Below are positions 9,453 to 19,071 of a DNA stretch of 64,000 nt, one piece after another (the first letter of the stretch is position 1; each line of letters opens with the position of its first letter). The notes beneath the pieces were generated by a model. The model saw only the letters and a program-made list of their open reading frames with translations, ran no database searches and was not told the origin of the DNA. The position numbers and the translations under genes were made by a program. The stretch comes from Rhodobacteraceae bacterium IMCC1335 (GTDB lineage: Bacteria > Pseudomonadota > Alphaproteobacteria > Rhodobacterales > Rhodobacteraceae): assembly GCA_039640495.1 (NCBI GenBank), contig CP046864.1:2405001-2469000 (forward strand), given 5' to 3'.

Positions 9453-10355
9453 GCCCATAGAGCAAACAGCCTCAATCCAATCCCATGGCAAATGGGCCGA
9501 TATATGGGCGCAGTTTAGGCATCACAAAGGCGCTTTGTTCGGCGGTGTCTTATTCATCTTGATCGTTGCAATCGTTATGCTTGGCCCATTATTTTGGCAT
9601 CTTGAAGCCAACACGATCGATATTCGCGCGCGCAATCAAGGCGCCAGCTGGGCGCATCCATTGGGCACAGACCAATTGGGCCGTGATACGTTTGCACGGC
9701 TGATTGCGGGGGGCAGACATCTATTTCTGTGGGCTTAACCGCCATGATTTTATCCCTTTTTTTGGGCAGTTTCATTGGCGTTTTGGCAGGGTTTTACAAA
9801 CGGCTTGATGGGCTATTGATGCGCATGACCGATATGTTTCTCTCACTGCCATTGCTGCCCTTATTGCTGGTTATGATGCTGCTGTTTCGCGATCTGCTGA
9901 GCCAAAGCTTTGGGCCGGAACGTGGCATGTTTATTTTGATCGTTTTTGCAATCGGTATAACCAGTTGGATGCCAACCGCGCGCATTGTCAGGGCCGATGT
10001 GTTGGCCATCAAAGAGCGCGAATTTATTTTGGCAGCGCGCTCGGTCGGGTTGGGCGATGCCGCCTTGATTCTACGCCATATTCTGCCGAATGTTTTTTCA
10101 CCAATAATGGTATCTGCCACGCTGGGCATCGCCAACGCGATCATCACCGAAAGCGCGCTTTCTTTTCTTGGACTAGGGTTTCCCCCCGATTTCCCCACAT
10201 GGGGCCGCCTTTTGAATGACGGGGTCGAATATTTACAGCTATATCCCGGCCGCGCAATATGGCCCGGCTTGGCGATCTCGCTAACCGTTTTGAGCGTCAA
10301 TTACCTGGGCGATGGCTTGCGCGATGCATTAGATCCCAGAAGCCGTGAAAGATAA
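9445..10355 (+). pseudogene. Peptide ABC transporter permease, DppC type, with one frameshift
   Basis: The first frame (9445-9738) encodes the N-terminal cytoplasmic part, the first membrane helix and the GTDQLGRDTFARLIAGG motif, then runs into a stop. The second frame (from about 9714 to 10355) continues smoothly as QTSISVGLTAM and covers the remaining membrane segments and the EAA loop. The break is at six G residues (9708-9713). Adding one G joins both parts into a normal 303-residue DppC and makes the whole span a multiple of three. All conserved parts are present, so this is either a sequencing error or a very recent mutation; a functional transporter needs this subunit. Programmed frameshifting is unlikely. 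Confidence 0.9.
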
Positions 10356-10420
10356 CCGCATCCCTGCCCCTTACAACAGAGGGCAGACCTCTCACAGTTT
10401 AAAAAGGCCAAATGTCTTAT

Positions 10421-11701
10421 CTACTCAATGCGCTTGCGGATGCGCCGGATGGCCCACCAAACGAGCAGCACCACGGGCAGCGTGACGGCGGCCTTCAATG
10501 AATTTGCGCTGATTTCAAGTGGGCCTGCCAAAGGTGACATCAAATATCCGGCCAAAGACACGGCATAATAGCTGATCGCCACCACCGATAAACCCTCAAC
10601 CGTTTTTTGCAAACGCAACTGAAGATCGGCGCGCGCATTCATGCTTTCCAAAAGCGATTGGTTTTGAGCCGACCGTTCGACATCCACGCGGGTCCGCAAC
10701 AAATTGCCCGCCCGCATCGCGCGATCCGCCATCGCTGACAGGCGGCGCTCAGAAGCTTTAACTGTGCGCATCGCCGGATCATATCGCCGCATCATAAATT
10801 CGCCAAACGTCTGCCGGCCCTTAAATCGCTCTTCGCGCAACACTTGGATACGTTGATTGACAATCGCCTCATAAGCGCCTGTGGCGCCAAAACGAAACGC
10901 AACTTGCGCTGATAGATTTTCCAATTCAGCGGAAATTTTCAACAACGCGTCCAATGTGCGCTCGGGGGATTTTTGCGCCTGTGTCATATCGGCCATCAAT
11001 TCGCTGAGCTCTGCATCAATCTGCGCCATCCGCGGCGATATGCTGTGCGCCGTCGAGAACCCCAACATCGACATGCTTTTATAGGTTTCAATCTCGCAAA
11101 TCCGCTGAATAACGCGGCCAATGCGCCTGGGCCCCGTTTCGGCTGCGACAAATAACGCAAAGCGCTGATGACCAGATGCATCGACGCGGAAATCACCCGC
11201 CACCACGGCCGATTTATCTAAAACTTCGCTGACCGTCAGGCTTTCGGGCACGAACCACTCGGCTAGTGATTTACTGATTTCATCATCCGAAATCCGCGTT
11301 TCAACGCGTAAATTGATCGAGGTGATACGTTCGGCACTTACAGATTGCAGCCAATCCTCCGGGAAAGCCTCAAATTCAGCGGGATCAAACGGGCGTTCGG
11401 CACCGCCTTTGCTGAACAAACTATAGGTCACAAACTCAGTATGTTGCTCCCATTTCAACTGATGCCGGCCCAAGGCGCCAAAATAATGCGTTGCATCGGG
11501 TTGCGGATGGGTTTCACCAAAGCGGTCTAATAAGGCGATCAATTGATCGCGGGCATTTAAGCGGGTAGAGTGCCCACCCTCGGTGTTTTGCGTGAAGGCA
11601 AGATAGGCCACTCGCGCCGGCGCGTCTAAAGATGGAAACGGGCGCGCGTGCAGTTCATTGGCCAGCTCATAGCGCAAGGGGTGATCTTGAATAGCAGACA
11701 T
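10421..11701 (-). CDS. DUF3422 family protein
   Basis: This 426-residue protein has the family-typical start HPLRYELANELHARPFP and a long predominantly helical middle, including coiled-coil-like stretches around 250-360. It ends with two hydrophobic segments (about 375-395 and 402-420) followed by a basic tail (RRIRKRIE), so it is likely anchored in the inner membrane by its C-terminus with most of the protein cytoplasmic. The family is widespread in alphaproteobacteria and of unknown function. It faces the ABC permease convergently and has no operon partner here. Confidence 0.88.
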   Translation of the reverse strand: MSAIQDHPLRYELANELHARPFPSLDAPARVAYLAFTQNTEGGHSTRLNARDQLIALLDRFGETHPQPDATHYFGALGRHQLKWEQHTEFVTYSLFSKGGAERPFDPAEFEAFPEDWLQSVSAERITSINLRVETRISDDEISKSLAEWFVPESLTVSEVLDKSAVVAGDFRVDASGHQRFALFVAAETGPRRIGRVIQRICEIETYKSMSMLGFSTAHSISPRMAQIDAELSELMADMTQAQKSPERTLDALLKISAELENLSAQVAFRFGATGAYEAIVNQRIQVLREERFKGRQTFGEFMMRRYDPAMRTVKASERRLSAMADRAMRAGNLLRTRVDVERSAQNQSLLESMNARADLQLRLQKTVEGLSVVAISYYAVSLAGYLMSPLAGPLEISANSLKAAVTLPVVLLVWWAIRRIRKRIE

Positions 11702-11813
11702 GCAGCCCTCATAAATAGGTGAAACGATGTTCCAGGCGGGATGTATATCAGTTTACAAAGAAGGCAAAGCCTAAGGCGGCATCAAAGCGCCTTGGTTAGC
11801 ACAGGCGCAGAAC

Positions 11814-11848
11814 AAAAAAGGCCCCTGCCACTAAGGCAGGGGCCTTTT
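11814..11848 (-). terminator. Strong intrinsic terminator downstream of pntAB
   Basis: The arms GGCCCCTGCC (11820-11829) and GGCAGGGGCC (11835-11844) form a perfect 10-bp GC-rich stem with a five-base loop. They are flanked by six A residues on the left and TTTT on the right. Read on the minus strand the stem is followed by a run of U, 23 bases after the pntB stop, so it should terminate the pntAB transcript. The symmetry means it could also stop leftover transcription from the right-hand direction. Confidence 0.92.
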
Positions 11849-11870
11849 GCAAAATCACTGCCAAGGCGGG

Positions 11871-13304
11871 TTAATCGATCATCCCGAGAAGTTTATCGAG
11901 AGATTGTTTTGCATCGCCATAGAACATCCGCGTATTTTCTTTAAAGAAGAGCGGGTTTTCAATGCCCGAATAGCCCGTACCTTGGCCACGCTTAGACACG
12001 AAAACCTGCTTTGACTTCCAACATTCCAGCACCGGCATACCGGCGATCGGGCTGTTTGGATCATCCTGCGCCGCCGGGTTCACAATATCATTTGAACCGA
12101 TCACGATAGACACATCTGTTTCCGGAAAATCTTCGTTGATCTCATCCATTTCCAGAACGATGTCATAGGGCACTTTGGCCTCGGCGAGCAAAACGTTCAT
12201 ATGGCCAGGAAGCCGTCCCGCAACGGGATGAATCGCGAACCGCACCGTTTTGCCTTTTGCGATCAGCCGCTTTGTCAGCTCGCTCACCGCCTGTTGGGCT
12301 TGCGCAACAGCCATTCCGTAGCCCGGAATGATAATGACGCTATCGGCTTCTTCCAAAGCAGCGGCCACGCCATCTGCATCGATCGCCACTTGCTCACCCT
12401 CAACTTCCATCTGGGGACCAGATGTACCACCAAAGCCGCCCAAAATAACGCTGACGAATGAGCGGTTCATCGCCTTACACATGATATAAGATAGGATCGC
12501 ACCGGATGAGCCGACCAACGCACCGACCACGATCAGCAAATCATTGCCGAGGCTAAACCCGATCGCTGCGGCCGCCCATCCTGAATAGGAATTCAGCATT
12601 GATACCACCACGGGCATATCCGCGCCGCCAATCCCCATAATCAAATGATAACCGATAAACAGCGCCATCAGCGTTAGGATCAAAAGCGGCAGCAACCCGC
12701 CGGAATTCAGATACCAAATCAAACAAATCACCGAGGCCAAGGCAGCGCCGACATTCAGCGCGTGACCCCCGGGAAGTTTGGTCGCCGCCGAGGTAACTTT
12801 GCCAGCCAATTTTCCATAAGCGATCACCGATCCGGTGAAGGTAACGGCCCCGATCCAGATCCCTAAAGACGCTTCAACGCGCAAGATATTAATTTCAACG
12901 CCTGATTTCTTCGCTAGCAGCGCCGCAAAGCCGTCGAGCGTTTTCTTGGCTGCGTCATCCATCGCCATCACGTTGCCCAGCTCGAAATGCGCGTTAAAGC
13001 CCACGAACACGGCCGCAAGCCCAACCAGAGCATGCATCCCGGCCACCAGCTCGGGCATCTGCGTCATTTCAACCTTGGACGCCAGTTGATACCCGATCAA
13101 ACCGCCCGCGGCAATCAACACCGCTGAGAGCCACCAGAGCCCAGCACCGGGCCCAATCAGCGTGGCAAGAACGGCAAGGCCCATCCCCACGATCCCATAC
13201 CAAACGGCGCGCTTTGCGCTTTCCTGCCCGGATAAACCGCCAAGTGACAGAATGAAAAGCACAGCCGCAACAACATAAACAGCAGTCGTAAAACCCAATT
13301 CCAT
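11871..13304 (-). CDS. pntB: NAD(P) transhydrogenase subunit beta
   Basis: PntB is the integral-membrane plus NADP(H)-binding subunit of the proton-translocating transhydrogenase, which uses proton-motive force to reduce NADP+ with NADH. From the ATG at 13304 it has 477 residues. About nine membrane helices fill residues 1-270, and the C-terminal dIII domain carries [15 protein letters not shown], the NADP-binding [10 protein letters not shown] motif. The start is fixed by an AAGGAGGT at 13313-13320 that overlaps the pntA stop codon. The upstream in-frame extension lacks such a site. It is the second gene of a two-gene operon closed by a strong terminator. Confidence 0.96.
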   Translation of the reverse strand: MELGFTTAVYVVAAVLFILSLGGLSGQESAKRAVWYGIVGMGLAVLATLIGPGAGLWWLSAVLIAAGGLIGYQLASKVEMTQMPELVAGMHALVGLAAVFVGFNAHFELGNVMAMDDAAKKTLDGFAALLAKKSGVEINILRVEASLGIWIGAVTFTGSVIAYGKLAGKVTSAATKLPGGHALNVGAALASVICLIWYLNSGGLLPLLILTLMALFIGYHLIMGIGGADMPVVVSMLNSYSGWAAAAIGFSLGNDLLIVVGALVGSSGAILSYIMCKAMNRSFVSVILGGFGGTSGPQMEVEGEQVAIDADGVAAALEEADSVIIIPGYGMAVAQAQQAVSELTKRLIAKGKTVRFAIHPVAGRLPGHMNVLLAEAKVPYDIVLEMDEINEDFPETDVSIVIGSNDIVNPAAQDDPNSPIAGMPVLECWKSKQVFVSKRGQGTGYSGIENPLFFKENTRMFYGDAKQSLDKLLGMID

Positions 13305-13317
13305 GATCACGACCTCC

Positions 13318-14889
13318 TTAAGATTTCTGGAACATGGCAAGCATGCGCCGCGTTACAAGAAAGCCGCCAAAGATATTAATTCCGGCAAAGAACACCGAAA
13401 TCGCAGCCAAGAGGATAACCAGAAAACTGCCAGAGCCAATCTGCAGCACCGCCCCCAGAATAATAATCGACGAAATGGCATTGGTCACCGCCATCAAAGG
13501 CGTGTGCAGCGAATGGCTGACATTCCAAATCACCTGGAAGCCCACAAACACCGAAAGCACAAACACGATAAAATGCTGCATGAAACTGGCCGGTGCATAG
13601 GCGCCGACAAGCAACATCAATGCGCCACCAACAGCCAGCAAAGTGACTTGGTTTTTCGTCTGCTGCTGAAAGGCAGCCGCTTCTTCGGCGCGGCGTTCTT
13701 CGGGTGTTTTTTCCGGAACCGTTTCTTTTGGCTTCGCCGCGATCGCCTGCACTTTTGGCGGTGGCGGCGGGAAGGTTACCGCGCCCTCATGCGCAACCGT
13801 GGCACCACGGATCACATCATCTTCCATATCATGATGGACCTGACCGTTTTTCTCCGGCGTCAGATCGGTCATCATATGGCGGATATTCGTTGCATAAAGC
13901 GTTGAAGATTGCGCCGCCATCCGGCTTGGGAAATCTGAATATCCCACGACCGTCACACCGTTCTCGCTCACTATTTTTTCGTCTGGAACGGTTAAATCAC
14001 AATTGCCACCGCGTTCAGCGGCCAGATCCACCACAACAGAGCCCGGTTTCATCGCGGCGACCATATCGGCAAGCCATAATTTTGGTGCATCGCGGCCCGG
14101 AATTAAAGCGGTGGTGATCACGATATCCACATCCGGGGCCAATTCACGAAACTTAGCCAGCTGCTTTTCGCGGAACTCTGGGCTTGACGGCGCAGCATAG
14201 CCACCCGTTGCAGCGCCATCTTGTTGGGCCTCTTCAAAATCAAGATACACAAATTCCGCACCCATAGATTCGATCTGCTCTGCGACTTCGGGGCGCACGT
14301 CAAAGGCATAGGTTATCGCGCCCAACGATGTCGCTGTGCCAATGGCGGCAAGTCCGGCCACCCCGGCCCCAACCACCAGCACTTTCGCCGGCGGAACTTT
14401 ACCGGCCGCCGTGATCTGGCCTGTAAAAAAGCGCCCGAAATTATTGCCCGCTTCGATCACCGCGCGATATCCCGCGATATTCGCCATCGAGCTGAGCGCA
14501 TCCATCTTTTGCGCCCGGCTGATGCGCGGCACCATATCCATCGCAATCACGCTGGCGCCTTTTCCGGCCAGTAATTCCATCTGCTCGGTATTTTGCGCTG
14601 GATAGAAAAACGAAATCAAAAGCTTCCCATCGGTCAAGCGTTTCGCTTCGGTTGCATTGGGCGGGCGGACTTTGGTGATAATATCCGCAGCTTTCCATAA
14701 AGCTGCCGCCGTTTTCACAACCTCAACGCCGGCCTCTCGATACAGCGCATCCGCAAAACCCGCCGCCACTCCGGCGCCGCTTTCAACAACGCATTCATAA
14801 CCAAGCTTTTGCAATTGCAAAGCGCTGTCTGGTGTCATTGCAACACGGGCCTCGCCCGCGCTTACCTCTTTGGGTGTTCCGATTTTCAC
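13318..14889 (-). CDS. pntA: NAD(P) transhydrogenase subunit alpha (fused form)
   Basis: This 523-residue subunit carries the NAD(H)-binding dI domain (residues 1-380) with the [17 protein letters not shown]ossmann motif and the RDAPKLW mobile-loop region. A proline- and glutamate-rich linker follows, then a C-terminal membrane part with four hydrophobic segments (dIIa). This is the undivided, E. coli-like alpha subunit; many alphaproteobacteria split it into PntAA and PntAB. It forms a complex with PntB encoded immediately downstream, supplying NADPH for biosynthesis and redox defence. Start at the ATG MKIGTPKE is standard for the family. Confidence 0.96.
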   Translation of the reverse strand: MKIGTPKEVSAGEARVAMTPDSALQLQKLGYECVVESGAGVAAGFADALYREAGVEVVKTAAALWKAADIITKVRPPNATEAKRLTDGKLLISFFYPAQNTEQMELLAGKGASVIAMDMVPRISRAQKMDALSSMANIAGYRAVIEAGNNFGRFFTGQITAAGKVPPAKVLVVGAGVAGLAAIGTATSLGAITYAFDVRPEVAEQIESMGAEFVYLDFEEAQQDGAATGGYAAPSSPEFREKQLAKFRELAPDVDIVITTALIPGRDAPKLWLADMVAAMKPGSVVVDLAAERGGNCDLTVPDEKIVSENGVTVVGYSDFPSRMAAQSSTLYATNIRHMMTDLTPEKNGQVHHDMEDDVIRGATVAHEGAVTFPPPPPKVQAIAAKPKETVPEKTPEERRAEEAAAFQQQTKNQVTLLAVGGALMLLVGAYAPASFMQHFIVFVLSVFVGFQVIWNVSHSLHTPLMAVTNAISSIIILGAVLQIGSGSFLVILLAAISVFFAGINIFGGFLVTRRMLAMFQKS

Positions 14890-15433
14890 GTCTCACACTC
14901 CTCTAACTCTTTATTTTGAAGCCCGAAAAAATTTCGAGCATAGGATGCGCCCTTCACGGTGAAGCCAAAAAACATTTTGACAGGCTCTGAAATAGTAGCG
15001 CCCTAAAAAGCACCGTCCAGTAGCCAAAGCAGAAACACGTGAAAGCGATGCCATCGGTTTACCGCCTGTTTCCCTGACGTCTACCCTAAAATGCGCATTT
15101 CTGCGCTAAGCCGTCTAAAAACTTCCTTTTGAAAGCAATTACGGCACTGAAAACAAGGTTTTTGGCCACTTCTCTTCGATAAAACGAACCAAAAGGCGAA
15201 AATAACGCGAAGGGACGAGCGATAAAAATCCGTTTCATCGCGCAAAAATAATCGTTGCATATCGGATATTCTGCGGTGAGCACAAACCCAAATTCCCAGG
15301 TCCAGCTGCGGCGGAACAGAGCGGATCTATGTTCGGTTTGCAGCAGAATTAAAAATGCACACTCAGCTTGGCTTAACCGGCAATACTGCCTAGATTGGCA
15401 AAGAATACGGCCAAAGCAGGGGGGATAATTGCG
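14890..15433. other. Intergenic stretch upstream of pntA and the SDR gene
   Basis: These 544 bases separate the divergent pntAB and SDR-kynU operons and must hold both promoters. I find no conserved coding frame; a 138-codon minus-strand frame (15086-15502) has no recognisable motif and overlaps the SDR gene. No strong hairpin, riboswitch-like structure or long dyad was noticed. Confidence 0.5.
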
Positions 15434-16177
15434 ATGAATTTGCAGGGAAAGCACGCATTGATCACCGGCGGGGGCAGCGGCATCGGGCTGGCGATCGCGC
15501 AAAAGCTAGCCGCGCAGGGGGCGCAGGTCACGATCACCGGGCGACGCAAATCTGTGCTGCAGGCCGCTGCAGGCAAAGGCATATTTCCAGCAGAAATGGA
15601 TGTGACAGATGAAGCCGCGCAAAAAGAGGTGATCGCAAACGCTGTAAAACAACGTGGTCCCCTACAAATATGCGTGGCGAATGCCGGTATAGCAGAAGGG
15701 CGGGCCTTGCAAAAAACACAAATGGAGTTGTGGCGCAAAATAATGGCAACCAACCTTGACGGCGCCTTCATAACCATTCGCGAAGCGATGTCTTCAATGA
15801 CAAGCACGGATTGGGGGCGGGTGATCGCGATTTCTTCAATCGCAGGCTTGCGCGGCTTGAAGGGGGGCGGCGCTTATGCGGCAAGCAAACATGGTGTGAT
15901 CGGTTTGATCCGCTCTTATGCGGCTGAACATCTGGGCGGGCCGATTACCTTTAATGCGATTTGCCCCGGCTATGTGCAAACGCCGATTATCGATCAAAAC
16001 CTAGAAGCCATCCAAAAACGCGGATTCACCCAAGAGCAGGCGCTTGAAATGATGGTCAGCGCCAACCCCCATAAACGGCTGATCGAGGTTGATGAAATCG
16101 CAGAAACGGCTCTTTGGCTCTGTAATTCTGCCTCAGGAAGTGTAAACGGACAGGCAATCGAAATTTCAGGCGGCTAA
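15434..16177 (+). CDS. SDR family NAD(P)-dependent oxidoreductase
   Basis: This 247-residue classical short-chain dehydrogenase has the cofactor motif TGGGSGIG at residues 11-18, NAG in VANAGIAEG, and the catalytic Ser and YAASK. The C-terminus (VNGQAIEISGG) is typical of 3-hydroxyacyl or hydroxybutyrate dehydrogenase relatives. I chose the ATG at 15434 because the frame upstream carries no family sequence. It ends two bases before the GTG of kynU, so the pair is one operon. The substrate is unknown; a role in degrading a tryptophan-derived or other amino-acid intermediate is inferred only from the neighbour. Confidence 0.88.
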   Translation: MNLQGKHALITGGGSGIGLAIAQKLAAQGAQVTITGRRKSVLQAAAGKGIFPAEMDVTDEAAQKEVIANAVKQRGPLQICVANAGIAEGRALQKTQMELWRKIMATNLDGAFITIREAMSSMTSTDWGRVIAISSIAGLRGLKGGGAYAASKHGVIGLIRSYAAEHLGGPITFNAICPGYVQTPIIDQNLEAIQKRGFTQEQALEMMVSANPHKRLIEVDEIAETALWLCNSASGSVNGQAIEISGG

Positions 16178-16179
16178 AA

Positions 16180-17376
16180 GTGAGCGATATTTTTCAAAAA
16201 ACAAAATCTCTCTTCGACCTGCCCGACGGCATTCTATATCTTGATGGCAATTCCCTCGGGCCCCTGCCCAAAGCAGCGGCGGCGCGGGTTGAAGCCGTGA
16301 TGAAGGCCGAATGGGGCCAGATGTTAATCACCGGTTGGAACAAAGCCGGGTGGATGGCGCAACCCAATGCGGTTGGCGACCGTTTGGCGCGCCTGATCGG
16401 GGCGCAAAGCGGGCATGTTGTTGTCGGAGACACGTTATCGATCAAAGTCTTTCAAGCGCTCGACGCGGCGCTGCAATTGCGCCCGGATCGAAAAGTGATC
16501 CTGTCTGATAGCGGAAATTTCCCATCCGATCTTTATATCGCGCAAGGGTTGATCCAAGCGCTTAATCAAGGCCATGAGTTGCGCCTTGTCGCCCCCGAAG
16601 ATCTGCACAATCATATCACCGAAGAAATCGCCGTGACGCTGGTCACGCAAGTCGATTATCGCACCGGTCGCCTGCATGATATGTACAGTCTTACCGAAAA
16701 GGCGCATAAGAACGGGGCCTTATGCATCTGGGACCTTGCCCATTCCGTAGGCGCCATAGAAGTGGAGCTTGCCAAAGCCAAAGCAGATTTTGCCGTCGGC
16801 TGTACCTATAAATATCTCAATGGCGGGCCAGGATCGCCCGGTTTTATCTATGTAGCGCCCCATCTTATTGATAATATTGAACCAACCTTATCAGGTTGGC
16901 TGGGCCATGCCGCGCCATTTGCCTTCGCGCAAGGCTATGCGCCGGGAAACGGCATCGACCGCATGCGGGTGGGAACGCCGCCGGTTCTGGCGCTGGCCAG
17001 CCTCGAAGCCGCGCTTGATATTTGGGATATGGTTGATATGGGCGAGTTGCGGGCGCAATCAATTGCGCTCAGCGAATTGTTCATCGCTGAAGTTGAAAAA
17101 AAATGCCCGATGTTAACATTGGGCTCTCCGCGGGATCCAAATAAACGCGGCTCTCAAGTGGCGTTTCATTTTCAAGAAGGCTATGCTGCAATGCAAGCTC
17201 TGATCGAGCGCGGTGTGATTGGGGATTTTCGTGCGCCTGACACAATGCGCTTTGGATTCACACCGCTTTACATCGATCAACAAGACGTAAGAGCGGCCAC
17301 CGATATCATTGCCGGTGTAATGCAAAACCGCCTGTGGGACAATGACGCCTATAAAATTCGCGCCGCGGTAACCTGA
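16180..17376 (+). CDS. kynU: Kynureninase
   Basis: KynU is a PLP enzyme that cleaves L-kynurenine to anthranilate and alanine in tryptophan catabolism. The 398-residue protein opens with the YLDGNSLGPLPKAA segment characteristic of kynureninases. The PLP-binding lysine is in CTYKYLNGGPGSPGF, and WDLAHSVGA carries the aspartate that contacts the pyridinium. It starts with GTG two bases after the SDR gene. Neither tryptophan 2,3-dioxygenase nor kynurenine formamidase lies in the window, so the rest of the pathway must be elsewhere. Confidence 0.95.
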   Translation: MSDIFQKTKSLFDLPDGILYLDGNSLGPLPKAAAARVEAVMKAEWGQMLITGWNKAGWMAQPNAVGDRLARLIGAQSGHVVVGDTLSIKVFQALDAALQLRPDRKVILSDSGNFPSDLYIAQGLIQALNQGHELRLVAPEDLHNHITEEIAVTLVTQVDYRTGRLHDMYSLTEKAHKNGALCIWDLAHSVGAIEVELAKAKADFAVGCTYKYLNGGPGSPGFIYVAPHLIDNIEPTLSGWLGHAAPFAFAQGYAPGNGIDRMRVGTPPVLALASLEAALDIWDMVDMGELRAQSIALSELFIAEVEKKCPMLTLGSPRDPNKRGSQVAFHFQEGYAAMQALIERGVIGDFRAPDTMRFGFTPLYIDQQDVRAATDIIAGVMQNRLWDNDAYKIRAAVT

Positions 17377-17415
17377 AGCGAGCAATTATGTTGACGAGCG
17401 TGGCCGATCTAGATT

Positions 17416-18750
17416 TCAAAACAGTAAGTCAAACAGCAAGCCGACGCCGGCAGCGCCCATCAGTACCCAGCCCAGCGCAAGCTTAAAGCGCCAGATTAAA
17501 ATGGCACTAAGCGTTGCGATAATGATCACTCTTAAATCGACCGAGGCGAGTTGCGGCACCCAAAAGGTTAAAAGCCCCATGCGCAACTCTAAAACCGTTT
17601 CGAAGCTTACCTGAAGCGCAAACCAAACCGACAGGTTTAAGATGACCCCAACAACCGCCGCCGTCACCGCACCCAGCGCGCCCCATAACCTTGGCTGGCT
17701 TGACAGGCGTTGAACATATGGCGCGCCAAGAAAAACCCATAAAAAGCAAGGCACAAAGGTCACCCAAAGCCCGAGCGAGACGGCTATCAAAGCCAACGCG
17801 TAGCCACCCTGTTGGAAACCCGCGACAAAGGCCACGAATTGCGTGACCAGAATAAGCGGCCCGGGCGTGGTTTCGGCCAGTCCCAAACCATCTAGAACTT
17901 GCGCCGGGTTGAGCCATCCATAAGCCCCTACCACATCCTGCGCCATATAAGCCAAAACGGCATAGGCCCCGCCAAAGGTAACCAGGGCAAGTTTGCTGAA
18001 AAACCAACCAAGCTCAGCCAGAAATGGAACGCCAATGCCCCAAAACACGATGACCAGCGGGCATAGCCAGAGGCAAAGCCCCACCCCAAGCGTTATGGCA
18101 AATCGCCGGAAAGAGAACGCAGACAACTGGGGAATCTGAGCACCTTCTGGCGATAGAATTTGCGGGCCTTTGTGATATGCGCTTAGGAAAAACGCGCCAT
18201 ACACCCCAGAGGCAATCACAATAACCGGATAAGACAGATTGAAAAAAAACAAACCGACAAACGCAGCCCCGGAAATCACATAATGCTGGGTCTGCGTCAA
18301 AGCACGTCGCGATAAAGTTATTAAGGCTTGCACCACCACCACTAAGATCGCGGCTTTAACCCCCAAAAAAATTCCAGATAACATTGACGTTCCAGAAAAG
18401 GCCACATAACTGATCGATAAAATCAGCATCACCACGGCGCCGGGCAGTACGAACAAGCCGCCGGCGATTAAACCACCGGAAATGCCGCGCAGGCGCCAGC
18501 CGGCAAAGGTTGCCAGTTGCATCGCCTCGGGGCCGGGAAGCAACATACAAAAATTCAGTGCATTCAGAAAAGACTGCTCATCCAGCCATTCTTTTTCATC
18601 AACAAGAATGCGATGCATCAATGCAATTTGGCCAGCTGGTCCACCAAAGGATAACAAGCCGATTTTGACAAAAACCCAGAATATATCCCTTAGCCACGCA
18701 GATTTGGATACGGTTGATATCTTTGCCTCATCGGTTGCTGAAACAGCCAT
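17416..18750 (-). CDS. chrA: Chromate transporter family protein (ChrA)
   Basis: This 444-residue membrane protein is of the CHR family and built of two homologous halves. The N-terminal half contains the family signature LLSFGGPAGQIALMH near residues 33-47 and LLPGPEAMQLATFAGWRL. The second half has the matching LVTFGGAYAVLAYM and GLAETTPGPLILVTQFV. About ten to twelve membrane helices are expected. Members exchange chromate or sulfate for protons and confer chromate resistance in some bacteria, though many homologues are uncharacterised. It converges on kynU with a 40-base gap and has no chrB regulator next to it. Confidence 0.9.
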   Translation of the reverse strand: MAVSATDEAKISTVSKSAWLRDIFWVFVKIGLLSFGGPAGQIALMHRILVDEKEWLDEQSFLNALNFCMLLPGPEAMQLATFAGWRLRGISGGLIAGGLFVLPGAVVMLILSISYVAFSGTSMLSGIFLGVKAAILVVVVQALITLSRRALTQTQHYVISGAAFVGLFFFNLSYPVIVIASGVYGAFFLSAYHKGPQILSPEGAQIPQLSAFSFRRFAITLGVGLCLWLCPLVIVFWGIGVPFLAELGWFFSKLALVTFGGAYAVLAYMAQDVVGAYGWLNPAQVLDGLGLAETTPGPLILVTQFVAFVAGFQQGGYALALIAVSLGLWVTFVPCFLWVFLGAPYVQRLSSQPRLWGALGAVTAAVVGVILNLSVWFALQVSFETVLELRMGLLTFWVPQLASVDLRVIIIATLSAILIWRFKLALGWVLMGAAGVGLLFDLLF

Positions 18751-19071
18751 TTTCTAAGGCACCTTTCAAAGTAATCCTTATCTGTCTTAAACAGTGCGAC
18801 CCGTTGCGCCACATCCCTACGTCGCAGGCAGCCCACGCTGCGTCAAGGCTTTGCAAGCGCAAAGCTGAGGGCATCGAAAAAATTATCAGGGTTGGGCAAG
18901 CCGAGCCGCCCGCAAATCAAACCGACGCCTGATCTCGTCAATTGGGAACCTAAAAACGATTCGAAAGCGCAAGCTCTTTCTCAAAGAACCACGCCGGCAA
19001 ACGAAAGCAACGTTGACATCAATTGATAGGCAAATACCTTTGAGCGCTTAGACCTACATGTCGCGCCGCCC
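18751..19071. other. Intergenic stretch between chrA and the amidotransferase gene
   Basis: About 320 bases upstream of chrA on the same strand. A TTGACA lies near 19013-19018 but without a convincing -10 partner on the plus strand. I see no coding frame with family resemblance and no strong hairpin. Confidence 0.4.

Noticed and set aside
9708..9713. Programmed ribosomal frameshifting in the DppC permease
   Set aside because: No downstream pseudoknot or stop-coupled product makes sense for a permease, and similar single-base losses occur at three other sites in the window.
10364..10386. 6-bp CTGCCC/GGGCAG hairpin between the permease and DUF3422 genes as a terminator
   Set aside because: Long loop, short stem and no T-run on either strand; too weak to call.
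15086..15502. 138-codon minus-strand frame between pntA and the SDR gene
   Set aside because: It overlaps the start of a well-supported SDR gene and shows no motif or good ribosome site.
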